From Arthrobacter sp. YN (GTDB lineage: Bacteria > Actinomycetota > Actinomycetes > Actinomycetales > Micrococcaceae): a stretch of 64,000 bases of DNA. The notes under the pieces were generated by a model. That model saw nothing but the letters and a program-made list of their open reading frames with translations, ran no database searches and was not told where the DNA came from. Below, piece by piece: positions 26,066 to 34,590 of this stretch. The stretch covers positions 4,340,001-4,404,000 of the forward strand of contig NZ_CP022436.1 of NCBI RefSeq assembly GCF_002224285.1, written 5' to 3'. Numbering within the stretch: the stretch's first letter is position 1; every line of letters starts with the position of its first letter. Made by a program: the position numbers and the translations under genes.

Positions 26066-26866
26066 TCAGCCGCGCACCCAGCGGTACGGCGTCGTCGTCG
26101 AGACTTTGAGCAGCCCGGAGCGTTCCAGGATTGGGCGCGAGAATTCGGTGGAGTCGCTGTGGATGAGGGTCTTGCCCAGCTCGAGTGCGGCCTGCGCACG
26201 GCGGGCCGTCAATGCCCGGTAAATCCCCCGGCCGCGCCACTCTTCTCGGGTGGCCCCACCCCAGATACCCGCGAAGGTTGTGCCGGGCACCGGCTCCAAG
26301 CGTCCGGCGCTGACGATCTGCCCTTCAGCTTCGGCCACCCAGAGCTGCATTCCGTCATCGAGGGAGAGGCGCCGCAGCAGGGCATCGGCCATTTCATCCG
26401 AGACCGGCTCGCCAAAGACCTCGTCCTGCATCGCGCTCATGGCCCGCACGTCGGTTTCGTCCGTGACCTGCCGCAGGGTCACGCCGTCGGGAAGTGGCAC
26501 AGCTGTGCTTAAGGCCTGGGCTTCACCGATCATGATCGACTCGGAATCATCCTGGGTGAAGCCGTTTTCGATCAACGCTTCGTGCAAACCCGGCGCGTGG
26601 TCATGCCCGCGGGATTTCCATTCGACCCTGGTGATATCAGGTTCAGCACGGAAGTAGGCGACTGCCTCAGCGACAAGCCGCTTGATGGTCTGCGAATCCG
26701 CGTCACCGAGGTCCTGGTACGTGACGAAGCCCCGCCCCTTCATGAAGGTCACCAAGCGCACAGGGCCGTGCTGGGTCACTTTGAGGGCGCTCGGAGTCTC
26801 GGCGTCGGTGCGAAGGTCCTGATCATATGCCGCGAGGAAGCGTGCTCGATCGTCGGTTTGGCTCAT
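26066..26866 (-). CDS. GNAT-family N-acetyltransferase
   Basis: 266 residues. The C-terminal half has the acetyl-CoA site (W-G-G-A-T-R-E-E-W-R-G-R-G-I-Y-R-A-L, motif A with R/Q-x-x-G-x-G/A) near residue 210 and a following helix with T-A-R-R-A-Q-A-A. The N-terminal ~110 residues look like a degenerate second GNAT lobe, a layout found in tandem-GNAT proteins. Substrate unknown. It is convergent with the GH30 gene and upstream of it lies DUF2264. Confidence 0.82.
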   Translation of the reverse strand: MSQTDDRARFLAAYDQDLRTDAETPSALKVTQHGPVRLVTFMKGRGFVTYQDLGDADSQTIKRLVAEAVAYFRAEPDITRVEWKSRGHDHAPGLHEALIENGFTQDDSESIMIGEAQALSTAVPLPDGVTLRQVTDETDVRAMSAMQDEVFGEPVSDEMADALLRRLSLDDGMQLWVAEAEGQIVSAGRLEPVPGTTFAGIWGGATREEWRGRGIYRALTARRAQAALELGKTLIHSDSTEFSRPILERSGLLKVSTTTPYRWVRG

Positions 26867-26947
26867 CCCGCGAGCCTACTGCAGGGTGGGCACACCCGAT
26901 TCGATGGCCCGCTGCACAGAAGACGGTAGGAGTCGTCTAACCCGCAG

Positions 26948-28837
26948 CTAGGCGTCGAAACGGGCAAGCTGCGAGAGGCTCACGAAAGCGCCGTCCGGGA
27001 ATTCGAAGTGGCCATCGGCATAGGTAACGCCCACGGTCCCCGAAGCACCTCCGTCGCCGGCGAGGACGACGACGGCGGCGTAGTCGCCGGCGTGCGCGGT
27101 GCCCGAGGTTCCCACCCAGGGAATGGTGAGTTCCGACCCCATGGGGTGTGCGCCGGAGCGGACGAACGTCCCGGACGAATCCAACGCCACGCCGAAACCT
27201 GGCACCGGCAGCACAGAGCTGACCACCGAAGACGCAGCATCCACCGGCCAGCCGCCGATCCGCAAGGCACTCCCCGAGGAAGAACCGGCAGCCCCGGAAA
27301 CACGCACCAGCCGCAGCTCCACTGACCCACGCGTCACTGAAACCACGGTGACCGAGGGCCCGGGAGTCGCAACGCCCGCGACGCCGCTGCCATGATCGGG
27401 ACCGGCGTCGGGGTCGGGTTCAATCCAGTGGGCGGTGAACCGGGACGCGCCAACCTGGAAGCCACTCTCGGCAAAGGACCCGAGATGCTCAAAACCTGTC
27501 CGATGCGTGAGCCGGCCGGCGGAATCAACGAACGCCACCGCATTGTCCACGGACTCCGCCGTGAGGTCGGGAAACGTGTGGGTGGAATACCCGATCCGCG
27601 CATACAGCGGTGAGTCAGCCACCACAGCACCAACAACGGCGTGATCCGTGGCGTGGTTCCGGATCCGGACCACGCCGTCGGCACGAGTCCCATCAACCTG
27701 CCATCCCGGCGCCGCAATCAGCCGCTGCGTGTCGGCAACCTCAACGGGCAAGGGAGCCTCCACCGCGGTCCACACCCGGTGATCCGCAGGCAGCGCGAGC
27801 CCGAGCATCCCCTTGGCGGCCCAATACGGTGACCCCGCGCCGGAGTAGGCCTGCTTCATGCCCGCGAACTCGCCGTGCCAGCCGATGGACAGCAACCCGT
27901 CCTCGGTGATGGAGCCATGCCGGGCAAAGTAGTCGAGCATCCCAGAGGCCGCACGCCGCGAAAGACCGGGGGCCAAGCGCGTGTGCCCGGACAACTCCCC
28001 TACCCAGAATGGCGCGGCGGCCGCGAACCGGTAGATCAAGCTCCGGCCTTGAATGAGCGGTGCACCGTTCGCGCCAACAAGGAACGCGGCGTCGTCCAGG
28101 AAATCAGCCAGCCGGTCGCCGTCGAGCGTTTTACGGGCGGCAACGCGCGGATCGTTAGGCGCCATCAACGACCAGAGCTGCGGATACACCTGGAATGCCC
28201 AGCCCACGTAGTGGTCGTAGGCCCGCTCGGGACCGTCCGCGAACCAGCCACCGCCCCGGTACAGCGAGTCGTGGATGGCGAGTCCGGCGTCGATGTCATC
28301 GTCCGAGTACCGGCCGCCCACGGATGCCAGGAACGTCTCCACCACAATCTGGAACCAAACCCAGTTGATGGGCGGATATTCCTCGCCGATCACGGTCTCG
28401 AACCACGCGATGAGCTGCTCCTGCACGCGCTCCGGCAGCTTGTCCCACAGGACGTCGCGGGTCAGCGCCAGGCCAACAGCCAACGACGCCGCTTCTACCT
28501 TCGCCTGCCCCAGCTCACCAGGCGTCGGCCACCGGTCCGGGTTGGCGGGGTTGGTTCCAGCGTCGAGACCGGCGGCGTACCACTCGGCGATCCAGCCCGT
28601 GCTGGCAGGGTCGCCCGCCATCCGGAACGAGGCCAACAGGAATGTCCGTGCGAACGCCTCCAGCGAATCACTCCGCGGGCCGTAGCGGCTGTTGGCTCCG
28701 GGCAGGTGGATGTTGGCGTGATCGTCGGTGCCAAACTGATGCGCCGAACGCAGGAGGTGATCCGCGTACGCACACCAGTGCTCGCGGGTCAGGCCGGTGA
28801 AAGGTGAGAGCTGGTAATCCGGGGGCGGCAAAAGCAT
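26948..28837 (-). CDS. DUF2264-family protein of a polysaccharide operon
   Basis: 629 residues, no signal peptide, so cytoplasmic. The N-terminal ~400 residues form helices rich in aromatic and acidic residues (L-T-R-E-H-W, R-Y-G-P-R-S-D-S-L-E-A-F-A-R, N-W-V-W-F-Q-I-V-V-E, G-G-W-F-A-D-G-P) that match DUF2264, an (alpha/alpha)6 barrel-like family of unknown function found with glycan enzymes. The C-terminal ~220 residues are beta-rich. It is the third gene of a translationally coupled unit: its ATG overlaps the TGA of the DeoR/LacI hybrid regulator gene (TGATG). A lyase or glycuronyl-hydrolase-like activity is an inference from fold and setting. Confidence 0.85.
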   Translation of the reverse strand: MLLPPPDYQLSPFTGLTREHWCAYADHLLRSAHQFGTDDHANIHLPGANSRYGPRSDSLEAFARTFLLASFRMAGDPASTGWIAEWYAAGLDAGTNPANPDRWPTPGELGQAKVEAASLAVGLALTRDVLWDKLPERVQEQLIAWFETVIGEEYPPINWVWFQIVVETFLASVGGRYSDDDIDAGLAIHDSLYRGGGWFADGPERAYDHYVGWAFQVYPQLWSLMAPNDPRVAARKTLDGDRLADFLDDAAFLVGANGAPLIQGRSLIYRFAAAAPFWVGELSGHTRLAPGLSRRAASGMLDYFARHGSITEDGLLSIGWHGEFAGMKQAYSGAGSPYWAAKGMLGLALPADHRVWTAVEAPLPVEVADTQRLIAAPGWQVDGTRADGVVRIRNHATDHAVVGAVVADSPLYARIGYSTHTFPDLTAESVDNAVAFVDSAGRLTHRTGFEHLGSFAESGFQVGASRFTAHWIEPDPDAGPDHGSGVAGVATPGPSVTVVSVTRGSVELRLVRVSGAAGSSSGSALRIGGWPVDAASSVVSSVLPVPGFGVALDSSGTFVRSGAHPMGSELTIPWVGTSGTAHAGDYAAVVVLAGDGGASGTVGVTYADGHFEFPDGAFVSLSQLARFDA

Positions 28838-29988
28838 CAGAGTGAATCCTCCAGGACGACTCCAGCCAACCCTCGCGGTGCGCCTACGGAGGATTCCCGC
28901 ACAATCAGCTCGGGGTTCAGGTCAATGCGATGCACAGGGCGCATCCTTCCTTCGGCCAGGCGCGCAGCCATGAGCTGCACCGCCACCTTGCCGACGTAGC
29001 TTTTGGGTGGCCGGACCGCGGAGATGGCGGGCTCGGCCAGGTAGGCCACTTCGTCGTCGTATCCAACGATCGCCATGCTGCCTGGGACATCCACGCCCCG
29101 GTCCACGCAGTGCTGCACGAACGCTACAGCCTGGGTGTCCGAGTGCACCAGCATGGCCGTTGTTCCGGTGGAACGGCACAGGTCCAGGACGTGATCGAAG
29201 TGCTTGGCGCGGTCGCCGTTGTCCAGCTTGGCCGAGTCCTCGTGGATGGACTTTTCCAGCGGAATCTTGAGCGCGGCAAGGGCCTGTTTCCAACCGCGGA
29301 CCACATGCGGGCTGGTGGGGCTGGTGGAATCCGTGAGGCATCCGATCATCCGGTGCCCCTCCTGCCACAGATGGCGCACGGCCATCCCGGCGCCAAAGGA
29401 GTGATCGGTGGCGACCCACTCCAGACGATGCGCGGGGATTTCCGACGGTGCCCGCCGTTCGGCCAGGATCACCGGAATGGGCAGGGCATTGAGCCACCTC
29501 AGCAACTCCTTCCCGTGTTCACCGCCCATATCGGGGGCCACGATCAGCCCGTCGATGTTCTGGGTATCCAGCAACGCCTGGACCTGGCGCCGGTTGTCGG
29601 CGGCGTCGTAGGCGGAGCCACGGACCAGGATGCGGAGGTTCTGCGCTTCGGCCTCGCCGCGCGCCCCCGAAATCACTTGCGGCCAGTAATAGTCCAGCGA
29701 CGGAACCACCATACCGATGGAGTAGCTGTGCGCGGACGGCCGCCCCACAGCCACCGAACGGTCCAACGGGCTGGGCAGCGTGGCGCCGCCATGCACGCGG
29801 GACACGAGTCCTTCGTCGGCGAGGGTGTTCACATCGCGCCTGATGGTCAGTTCACTGACTCCCAACTTCGCGGCAATATCGCGCACGGTGATGGCGCCAT
29901 GCGCCCGCAGCTCCTCCATGAGCCGTTCACGGCGTTGCAGGGAGAAGAGGGACTTGCCGCCCGCTTCCGGGGTCTGTTCAGAACTCAA
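28837..29988 (-). CDS. hybrid regulator: DeoR-type HTH plus LacI-type sugar-binding domain
   Basis: 383 residues from a TTG at 29988. GGAGG lies 7 nt upstream, and this start overlaps the TGA of the heparinase-like gene (TTGA). Residues ~12-65 are a DeoR winged helix (L-Q-R-R-E-R-L-M-E-E-L, then V-S-E-L-T-I-R-R-D-V-N-T-L). From about residue 88 a LacI/periplasmic-type domain follows (I-G-M-V-V-P-S-L-D-Y-Y-W-P, D-G-L-I-V-A-P, A-I-V-G-Y-D-D-E), ending with R-P-P-K-S-Y-V-G. It probably represses both arms of the cluster from the shared region at 31,959-32,122 and releases on binding a breakdown sugar (inference). Confidence 0.88.
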   Translation of the reverse strand: MSSEQTPEAGGKSLFSLQRRERLMEELRAHGAITVRDIAAKLGVSELTIRRDVNTLADEGLVSRVHGGATLPSPLDRSVAVGRPSAHSYSIGMVVPSLDYYWPQVISGARGEAEAQNLRILVRGSAYDAADNRRQVQALLDTQNIDGLIVAPDMGGEHGKELLRWLNALPIPVILAERRAPSEIPAHRLEWVATDHSFGAGMAVRHLWQEGHRMIGCLTDSTSPTSPHVVRGWKQALAALKIPLEKSIHEDSAKLDNGDRAKHFDHVLDLCRSTGTTAMLVHSDTQAVAFVQHCVDRGVDVPGSMAIVGYDDEVAYLAEPAISAVRPPKSYVGKVAVQLMAARLAEGRMRPVHRIDLNPELIVRESSVGAPRGLAGVVLEDSL

Positions 29989-31958
29989 GATGTTGCCTCC
30001 ACTGTGAGGGTAAACGCGCCCGAAGCGCGGTTTTCGGCGGGCATACGGAAACGGATCCGGGTCAGTTTTTCGCCCCAGATGTCGCTGAGGAGAGGATCGT
30101 CGAGGTGCCATTCGTCCACGAGTACGACGGCGGTGGCCGGCTTCCAGCGCAGGTGGAGGCCCCTGACGGTTTCCGCAGCCGGAATCCCGTCGGGCGCGAT
30201 GGTCGCCGTCGCGTCTGTATCGACGCTGACGGTGCCGGCAACCAGGTAGGTGATGTCGACGTCGGGCGTTCCCTCGGGCGGGTGCGTTCCCTCGGGCGCC
30301 TGTGCGGGCAGGTTCCAGCGGTCGTCAATCACCACGGACCCCAGCTCGCGGTTCATGAGCGAGGTGCGGATCCATTGCTCAGCGTGGTCCAAACCGTAGG
30401 CCGCCCCCAGTCCAAGCGCGAGGGTGGGTTCCTCGGGAGTCGGCTCTTGGAGAACGGTCGCCGCGAACGAAGACCCGGTCCCCTGCTCCAGCCCGAACGG
30501 CGCAGGCACGCTGTGCCAGGCACTCTGCATGGCGCGAATCCGGTAACGATCAGGTCCGAACGTTTGCGCGGTGTACGTGGGCTGGCCGGCGTCGACCAAC
30601 AGGGGCACGCCATCCACGGCGACCACCACTGAACCGACGTCGCGGTGGTTGTGGTGCTCGCCGTTGTGTCCGCCCTTGGCCGCGAGGGTGAGCCCGTCGA
30701 ATGAGCCCGGGGTTTGCCGCGCCACCATGATCTGGACCGACGGCAGCCACGTCCCCCAACTAGGTAACAGCACATGTCCCAATGGACGCTCATTGCGACG
30801 TTTGCTGTCACTCAGTTGGGTGAGGACGCGGCCCAGGCCTGCGGCGGCGTTGGGTTCAGGTTCGACGGCGGCAAAGGCGCCCGCGTGGGCGGCGGCTTCG
30901 GAATCCCCCAGCCGGACAGCCCAGCGGTGGAGCATGTCCCACGGGAGTCCGTCGTGGGCGCGGGCTGGGCCGTCAGCAACGTTCAGGAACCAACGGCCGC
31001 CAAGGTGCATGCGATGCGGGAAGGCCACCAGGGCGCGGATGACCGGCAGGTCCGGATCGAGCACACCGCTGCTTGCCTCCTCCAACAGAGCAAGGCCTTC
31101 CAGCGCACGGCCGGCACCGTTCCACCAATAGGCGAAGCCTTCGTCGATGGCACCGTCGGCGGGAATGGAGGCGAGGAAGCGGTCCAGGCCCTCAATGCAG
31201 CGTACAATAACCGCCGCCTGCAACTCAGGGTCATCCACCAGCAGCAATGCCGCGGCGATGATGTTCGAGTGGATCCACGGATTCCAGTTATGAACGTCGC
31301 CGTCCAACCCCAGCCAGTGCCAGTCGAGCCGGTCCAGGAACGGCAGGATGACCCGTTCCTCTGTCTCCAGACGAATGCGCCGGCGCAGTCCGGGAGCACG
31401 CTCATCAAGGGCGCCACCCAGCACATGGTCCAGCCACGCCAGCTGCGCCACCACCTCCCCTGCGCCGAGATCAAGATAGGGCCGGGAACGGTCTGGGACC
31501 ACGTCGCCACTGCGGGTGAACACGTCGTCGTGCGCGGCCCAACTCCAGGAACTCTGCTCGCACAGGAGGTAGGCGCCGTCGATCACTTCGTCGAGCCAGC
31601 CGTCATCAGAGGGACCAGCCACGGCAGCCATCACGACGGCGCGCGTCAGGCGCTGCTGCCGGCTCGCCACAAGTCCCTCGTAGGCCGTGCGGTTGCCGTC
31701 GCGGAAGTAGCGCGCGTAATGGGAGACGAGCGGTTGCGGCCAGGGACTCCCCTTTTCCGCCGATGCTTGGGCGCGCAGTTCCGCAAGGGGGCGGTCAGCA
31801 GCGCGCTGCCATCCGGCGTCGGGCGCTTCACGAACGGTGAGGCGGTCCCGGGCGCCGCGGAGCGAGTCCAGCAGGGCGGTCTTCTCGACCAACGGGCCCC
31901 ACGCGCTCAGTAGGGGCATCAGGGGTGGCGCGTCAACGGCGGCGGTGCCGGTTGCCAT
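29985..31958 (-). CDS. heparinase II/III-family protein (polysaccharide lyase-like)
   Basis: 657 residues, no signal peptide. The N-terminal (alpha/alpha) toroid includes D-V-H-N-W-N-P-W-I-H-S-N and G-F-A-Y-W-W-N-G-A-G, followed from about residue 425 by the beta-sandwich with A-A-K-G-G-H-N-G-E-H-H-N-H-R-D-V-G (the family's metal/catalytic His cluster) and V-L-L-V-D-A-G-Q-P-T-Y. Relatives cleave acidic glycosaminoglycan- or uronate-type chains by beta-elimination. It is first in an operon with the hybrid regulator and DUF2264. Codons for about residues 380-401 are a palindromic element, see 30755-30820; this inserts ~22 residues between the two domains. Confidence 0.86.
   Translation of the reverse strand: MATGTAAVDAPPLMPLLSAWGPLVEKTALLDSLRGARDRLTVREAPDAGWQRAADRPLAELRAQASAEKGSPWPQPLVSHYARYFRDGNRTAYEGLVASRQQRLTRAVVMAAVAGPSDDGWLDEVIDGAYLLCEQSSWSWAAHDDVFTRSGDVVPDRSRPYLDLGAGEVVAQLAWLDHVLGGALDERAPGLRRRIRLETEERVILPFLDRLDWHWLGLDGDVHNWNPWIHSNIIAAALLLVDDPELQAAVIVRCIEGLDRFLASIPADGAIDEGFAYWWNGAGRALEGLALLEEASSGVLDPDLPVIRALVAFPHRMHLGGRWFLNVADGPARAHDGLPWDMLHRWAVRLGDSEAAAHAGAFAAVEPEPNAAAGLGRVLTQLSDSKRRNERPLGHVLLPSWGTWLPSVQIMVARQTPGSFDGLTLAAKGGHNGEHHNHRDVGSVVVAVDGVPLLVDAGQPTYTAQTFGPDRYRIRAMQSAWHSVPAPFGLEQGTGSSFAATVLQEPTPEEPTLALGLGAAYGLDHAEQWIRTSLMNRELGSVVIDDRWNLPAQAPEGTHPPEGTPDVDITYLVAGTVSVDTDATATIAPDGIPAAETVRGLHLRWKPATAVVLVDEWHLDDPLLSDIWGEKLTRIRFRMPAENRASGAFTLTVEATS
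30755..30820. repeat. palindromic element, copy 2, inside the heparinase-like coding region
   Basis: 66 bp, i.e. exactly 22 codons. Outer arms CCCAACTAGGTAACAGCA and TGCTGTCACTCAGTTGGG correspond to copy 1 at 9117-9183, and the inner CAATG...CATTG stem is kept. Read in the gene it encodes T-Q-L-S-D-S-K-R-R-N-E-R-P-L-G-H-V-L-L-P, without a stop in this frame. Confidence 0.75.
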
Positions 31959-31979
31959 AGGAATTCTTCTCTCACTTGT

Positions 31980-32056
31980 TCGATCTTGAACGTTTTAGAT
32001 CAAGTTCGATTGAGTTGAATGAACTGTCTTGTTTATGAGTATGTACTGATTATTAG
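31980..32056. promoter_or_regulatory. shared divergent control region of the glycan cluster
   Basis: An AT-rich gap (31959-32122) separates the heparinase operon from the dehydrogenase/ABC operon. It holds a 30-bp imperfect dyad (31980-32009: TCGAtCTTGAaC on one side, matched on the other) and two more TTCGA-type sites downstream, suited to a DeoR-type binding domain. A plus-strand promoter TTGTTT (32029-32034), 16 bp, TATTAG (32051-32056) fits the operon starting at 32123. Confidence 0.5.
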
Positions 32057-32122
32057 ATGTGATGCAACACATAAATCACGGTCGAACAGGCCGCCGAAAA
32101 CTTCGAAGGGAGGATCCCCTCA

Positions 32123-33136
32123 ATGTCGCTCAAGCCCCAGGCACTGCTGGTCATGAATAGCGGAACCTTTGCTGACCAGTTCGATTCCACGCGACTGGAG
32201 CGGCTGTCCGAAATGGTGGATCTCGGCGATCAGCCGTGGACGGATTCCCTGGACGAACCCGTATTGCAGGACCGTTTGGAAGAGGTGGAAATCCTCCTCA
32301 CCAGCTGGGGAGTGCCGCATCTCAACGCTGGGCGTTTGGAGCGCATGCCCAAGCTCCGGGCAGTGTTCCACTGTGCAGGAACAGTGCGCAGTTTCGTCAG
32401 TGAAGAACTGTGGGATCGCGGCATCACCGTCACCAACGGCGCCGACGCCAACGCGATCCCCGTGGCCGAGTTCACCTTCGCTTCGATCGTCCTGGCGGGC
32501 AAGAAGGCACATGTGCTGGCCAACGACGCCCGCACGCACCGGGAAGACTGGAGCTACATCGGTGATCGCGGCGAACTGGGCAACATCGGCCGGGTGGTAG
32601 GCGTCGTCGGGTTCTCCCGCATCGGGCGCCGGGTGGTCCAATTGGTCCAACAACTCCAGGACGTCACCTGCCTGGTCAGCGACCCGTACGCCGATCCATT
32701 GGACGTGGCGGCGGCCGGCGGCAAACTGGTCACCCTCGAAGAACTCCTGCCCGTATCCGATGTGGTCACCATCCACGCACCCGCACTCCCCGAAACCCGC
32801 AACATGATCAGCACGGCCCAGCTCAGCGCCATGAAGGACCACGCGACGCTTATCAATACCGCCCGCGGTTCGCTAGTTGACACGGAAGCCCTCGAAAAAG
32901 AGTGCGCCACCGGTCGAATCACGGCACTGCTGGACGTCACGGAACCCGAGCCGCTGCCGGCGGGGTCCACCCTGTACGACCTCCCCAACGTCATCATCAC
33001 CCCGCACATCGCAGGTTCGCTCGGTACCGAAACCCGGCGGATGTCCGATGCCGCACTGGATGACCTTGAACGGTACCTCGCCGGCAAGGACCTCCTGGCC
33101 CAGGTAGTCCATGAGGACCTCGGCCTCAGCGCCTGA
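32123..33136 (+). CDS. D-2-hydroxyacid dehydrogenase family protein
   Basis: 337 residues. The Rossmann site is G-F-S-R-I-G (Ser in place of the second Gly of GxGxxG), preceded by V-V-G-V-V. The catalytic set is present: Arg in N-T-A-R-G-S-L-V, Glu in V-T-E-P-E-P-L and His in I-T-P-H-I-A-G. Such enzymes use NAD(P)H on 2-keto or 2-hydroxy acids. The ribosome site GGGAGG lies upstream of ATG 32123. It leads the transporter operon and may handle an acid from the imported sugar (inference). A relative opens the second cluster at 58879. Confidence 0.88.
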   Translation: MSLKPQALLVMNSGTFADQFDSTRLERLSEMVDLGDQPWTDSLDEPVLQDRLEEVEILLTSWGVPHLNAGRLERMPKLRAVFHCAGTVRSFVSEELWDRGITVTNGADANAIPVAEFTFASIVLAGKKAHVLANDARTHREDWSYIGDRGELGNIGRVVGVVGFSRIGRRVVQLVQQLQDVTCLVSDPYADPLDVAAAGGKLVTLEELLPVSDVVTIHAPALPETRNMISTAQLSAMKDHATLINTARGSLVDTEALEKECATGRITALLDVTEPEPLPAGSTLYDLPNVIITPHIAGSLGTETRRMSDAALDDLERYLAGKDLLAQVVHEDLGLSA

Positions 33137-33195
33137 ACCCAAGCACCATGAAGCCGCAGCTGCGGCAGACTTAAACCCCTACTAAGGAGAACGCA

Positions 33196-34476
33196 ATGAA
33201 GCGCACAACCCTCGCCGCAATCGCCCTTGCGGTGACTGCAGGGCTCGGACTCACCGGCTGTGCCGGCGCTGCCGGTCCCGCCGAACCGCAGGCGGCCGAA
33301 GGCAAGACCCGGCTGACCGTCTCGGTCTGGAACTACGAGGGCACCCCGGAGTTCAAGGCCCTCTTTGACGGCTACGAGGCTGCCAACCCCACCGTGGACA
33401 TTGAACCCGTGGACATCCTTGCTGATGACTACCCCCAGAAGGTCACCACCATGCTTGCCGGTGGCGACACCACTGACGTGCTCACCATGAAGAACGTGAT
33501 CGACTACTCCCGCTACGCCAGCAACGGCCAGCTGCAGGAGATCAACAGCGTGGTGGACAAGGTGGGCAAGGACAACCTCGCCGGCCTGGACGCGTTCGAC
33601 ATCGACGGCAAGTACTTCGCTGCTCCCTACCGCCAGGACTTCTGGCTCCTGTATTACAACAAGGACCTGTTCAAGGCTGCCGGCATCGAGGAGCCCACGG
33701 ACCTGACCTGGGAGAAGTACACGGAGATCGCCAAGAAGCTCACCACCGAGGCCGGCGGAAAGAAGACGTACGGCACCTACCACCACATCTGGCGTTCCGT
33801 GGTCCAGGCCATCGCAGCGGCCCAGAACGGCGCCGACCAGAACAGCGGCGACTATGGCTTCATGGAGGACCAGTACAACACCGCCTTGGACCTCCAGAAG
33901 TCCGGCACCACCTTGGACTTCGGCACCGCCAAGAGCCAGAAGACCAGCTACCGCACCATGTTCGAGACCGGCCAGGCTGCCATGATGCCCATGGGCACCT
34001 GGTACACGGCGGGCATCCTGCAGGCCAAGAAGGACGGCAAGACCAACGTCAACTGGGGCCTGGCTCCACTGCCGCAGAAGAACGACGACGGCAAGGTCAC
34101 CACGTTCGGTTCGCCCACGGCCTTCGCTGTAAACAAGAACGCCACCCACTCCGATGAGGCCAAGAAGTTCATCGAGTGGGCTGCCGGTGAAGAGGGCGCC
34201 AAGGCCATCTCCAAGATCGGCGTAGTCCCGGCCCTGCAGAACGAGTCCGTCACCGCTGAGTACTTCAAGCTGGACGGCCTGCCGACCGACGAGCTCTCCA
34301 AGAAGGCCTTCGCCCCGGATGAGACCGCCCTGGAGATGCCCGTCAGCGACAAGTCTGCCGCCACGGACAAGATCCTCAACCAGGAGCACGACCTCATCAT
34401 GGTCGGCGAGCGCTCCGTCACTGATGGCCTCGCCGAGATGGGCAAGCGCGTCAACAGCGAAGTCCTGGGCAAGTAA
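33196..34476 (+). CDS. sugar ABC transporter substrate-binding lipoprotein
   Basis: 426 residues. A lipoprotein signal peptide ends L-T-G-C22, so the mature protein is lipid-anchored outside the membrane. The rest has the type-1 extracellular sugar-binding layout: V-S-V-W-N-Y-E-G-T-P-E near the start, V-D-I-L-A-D-D-Y-P-Q, P-Y-R-Q-D-F-W-L-L-Y-Y-N-K-D-L-F and F-G-S-P-T-A-F-A-V. This is the binding partner of the two permeases at 34591 and 35517. No ATPase gene is in the operon; actinobacterial sugar porters often share one MsiK/MalK-type ATPase encoded elsewhere. Confidence 0.92.
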   Translation: MKRTTLAAIALAVTAGLGLTGCAGAAGPAEPQAAEGKTRLTVSVWNYEGTPEFKALFDGYEAANPTVDIEPVDILADDYPQKVTTMLAGGDTTDVLTMKNVIDYSRYASNGQLQEINSVVDKVGKDNLAGLDAFDIDGKYFAAPYRQDFWLLYYNKDLFKAAGIEEPTDLTWEKYTEIAKKLTTEAGGKKTYGTYHHIWRSVVQAIAAAQNGADQNSGDYGFMEDQYNTALDLQKSGTTLDFGTAKSQKTSYRTMFETGQAAMMPMGTWYTAGILQAKKDGKTNVNWGLAPLPQKNDDGKVTTFGSPTAFAVNKNATHSDEAKKFIEWAAGEEGAKAISKIGVVPALQNESVTAEYFKLDGLPTDELSKKAFAPDETALEMPVSDKSAATDKILNQEHDLIMVGERSVTDGLAEMGKRVNSEVLGK

Positions 34477-34590
34477 GGCCAGGCAAGCAACTGGTTCCGG
34501 TGCTGCGTCCCTGGACGCGGCACCGGAACCGGACCTGAATTCTCCGGATCCTGAAATGGAGGAACGCCCCCGACGCCGGGAGCGGTCATC

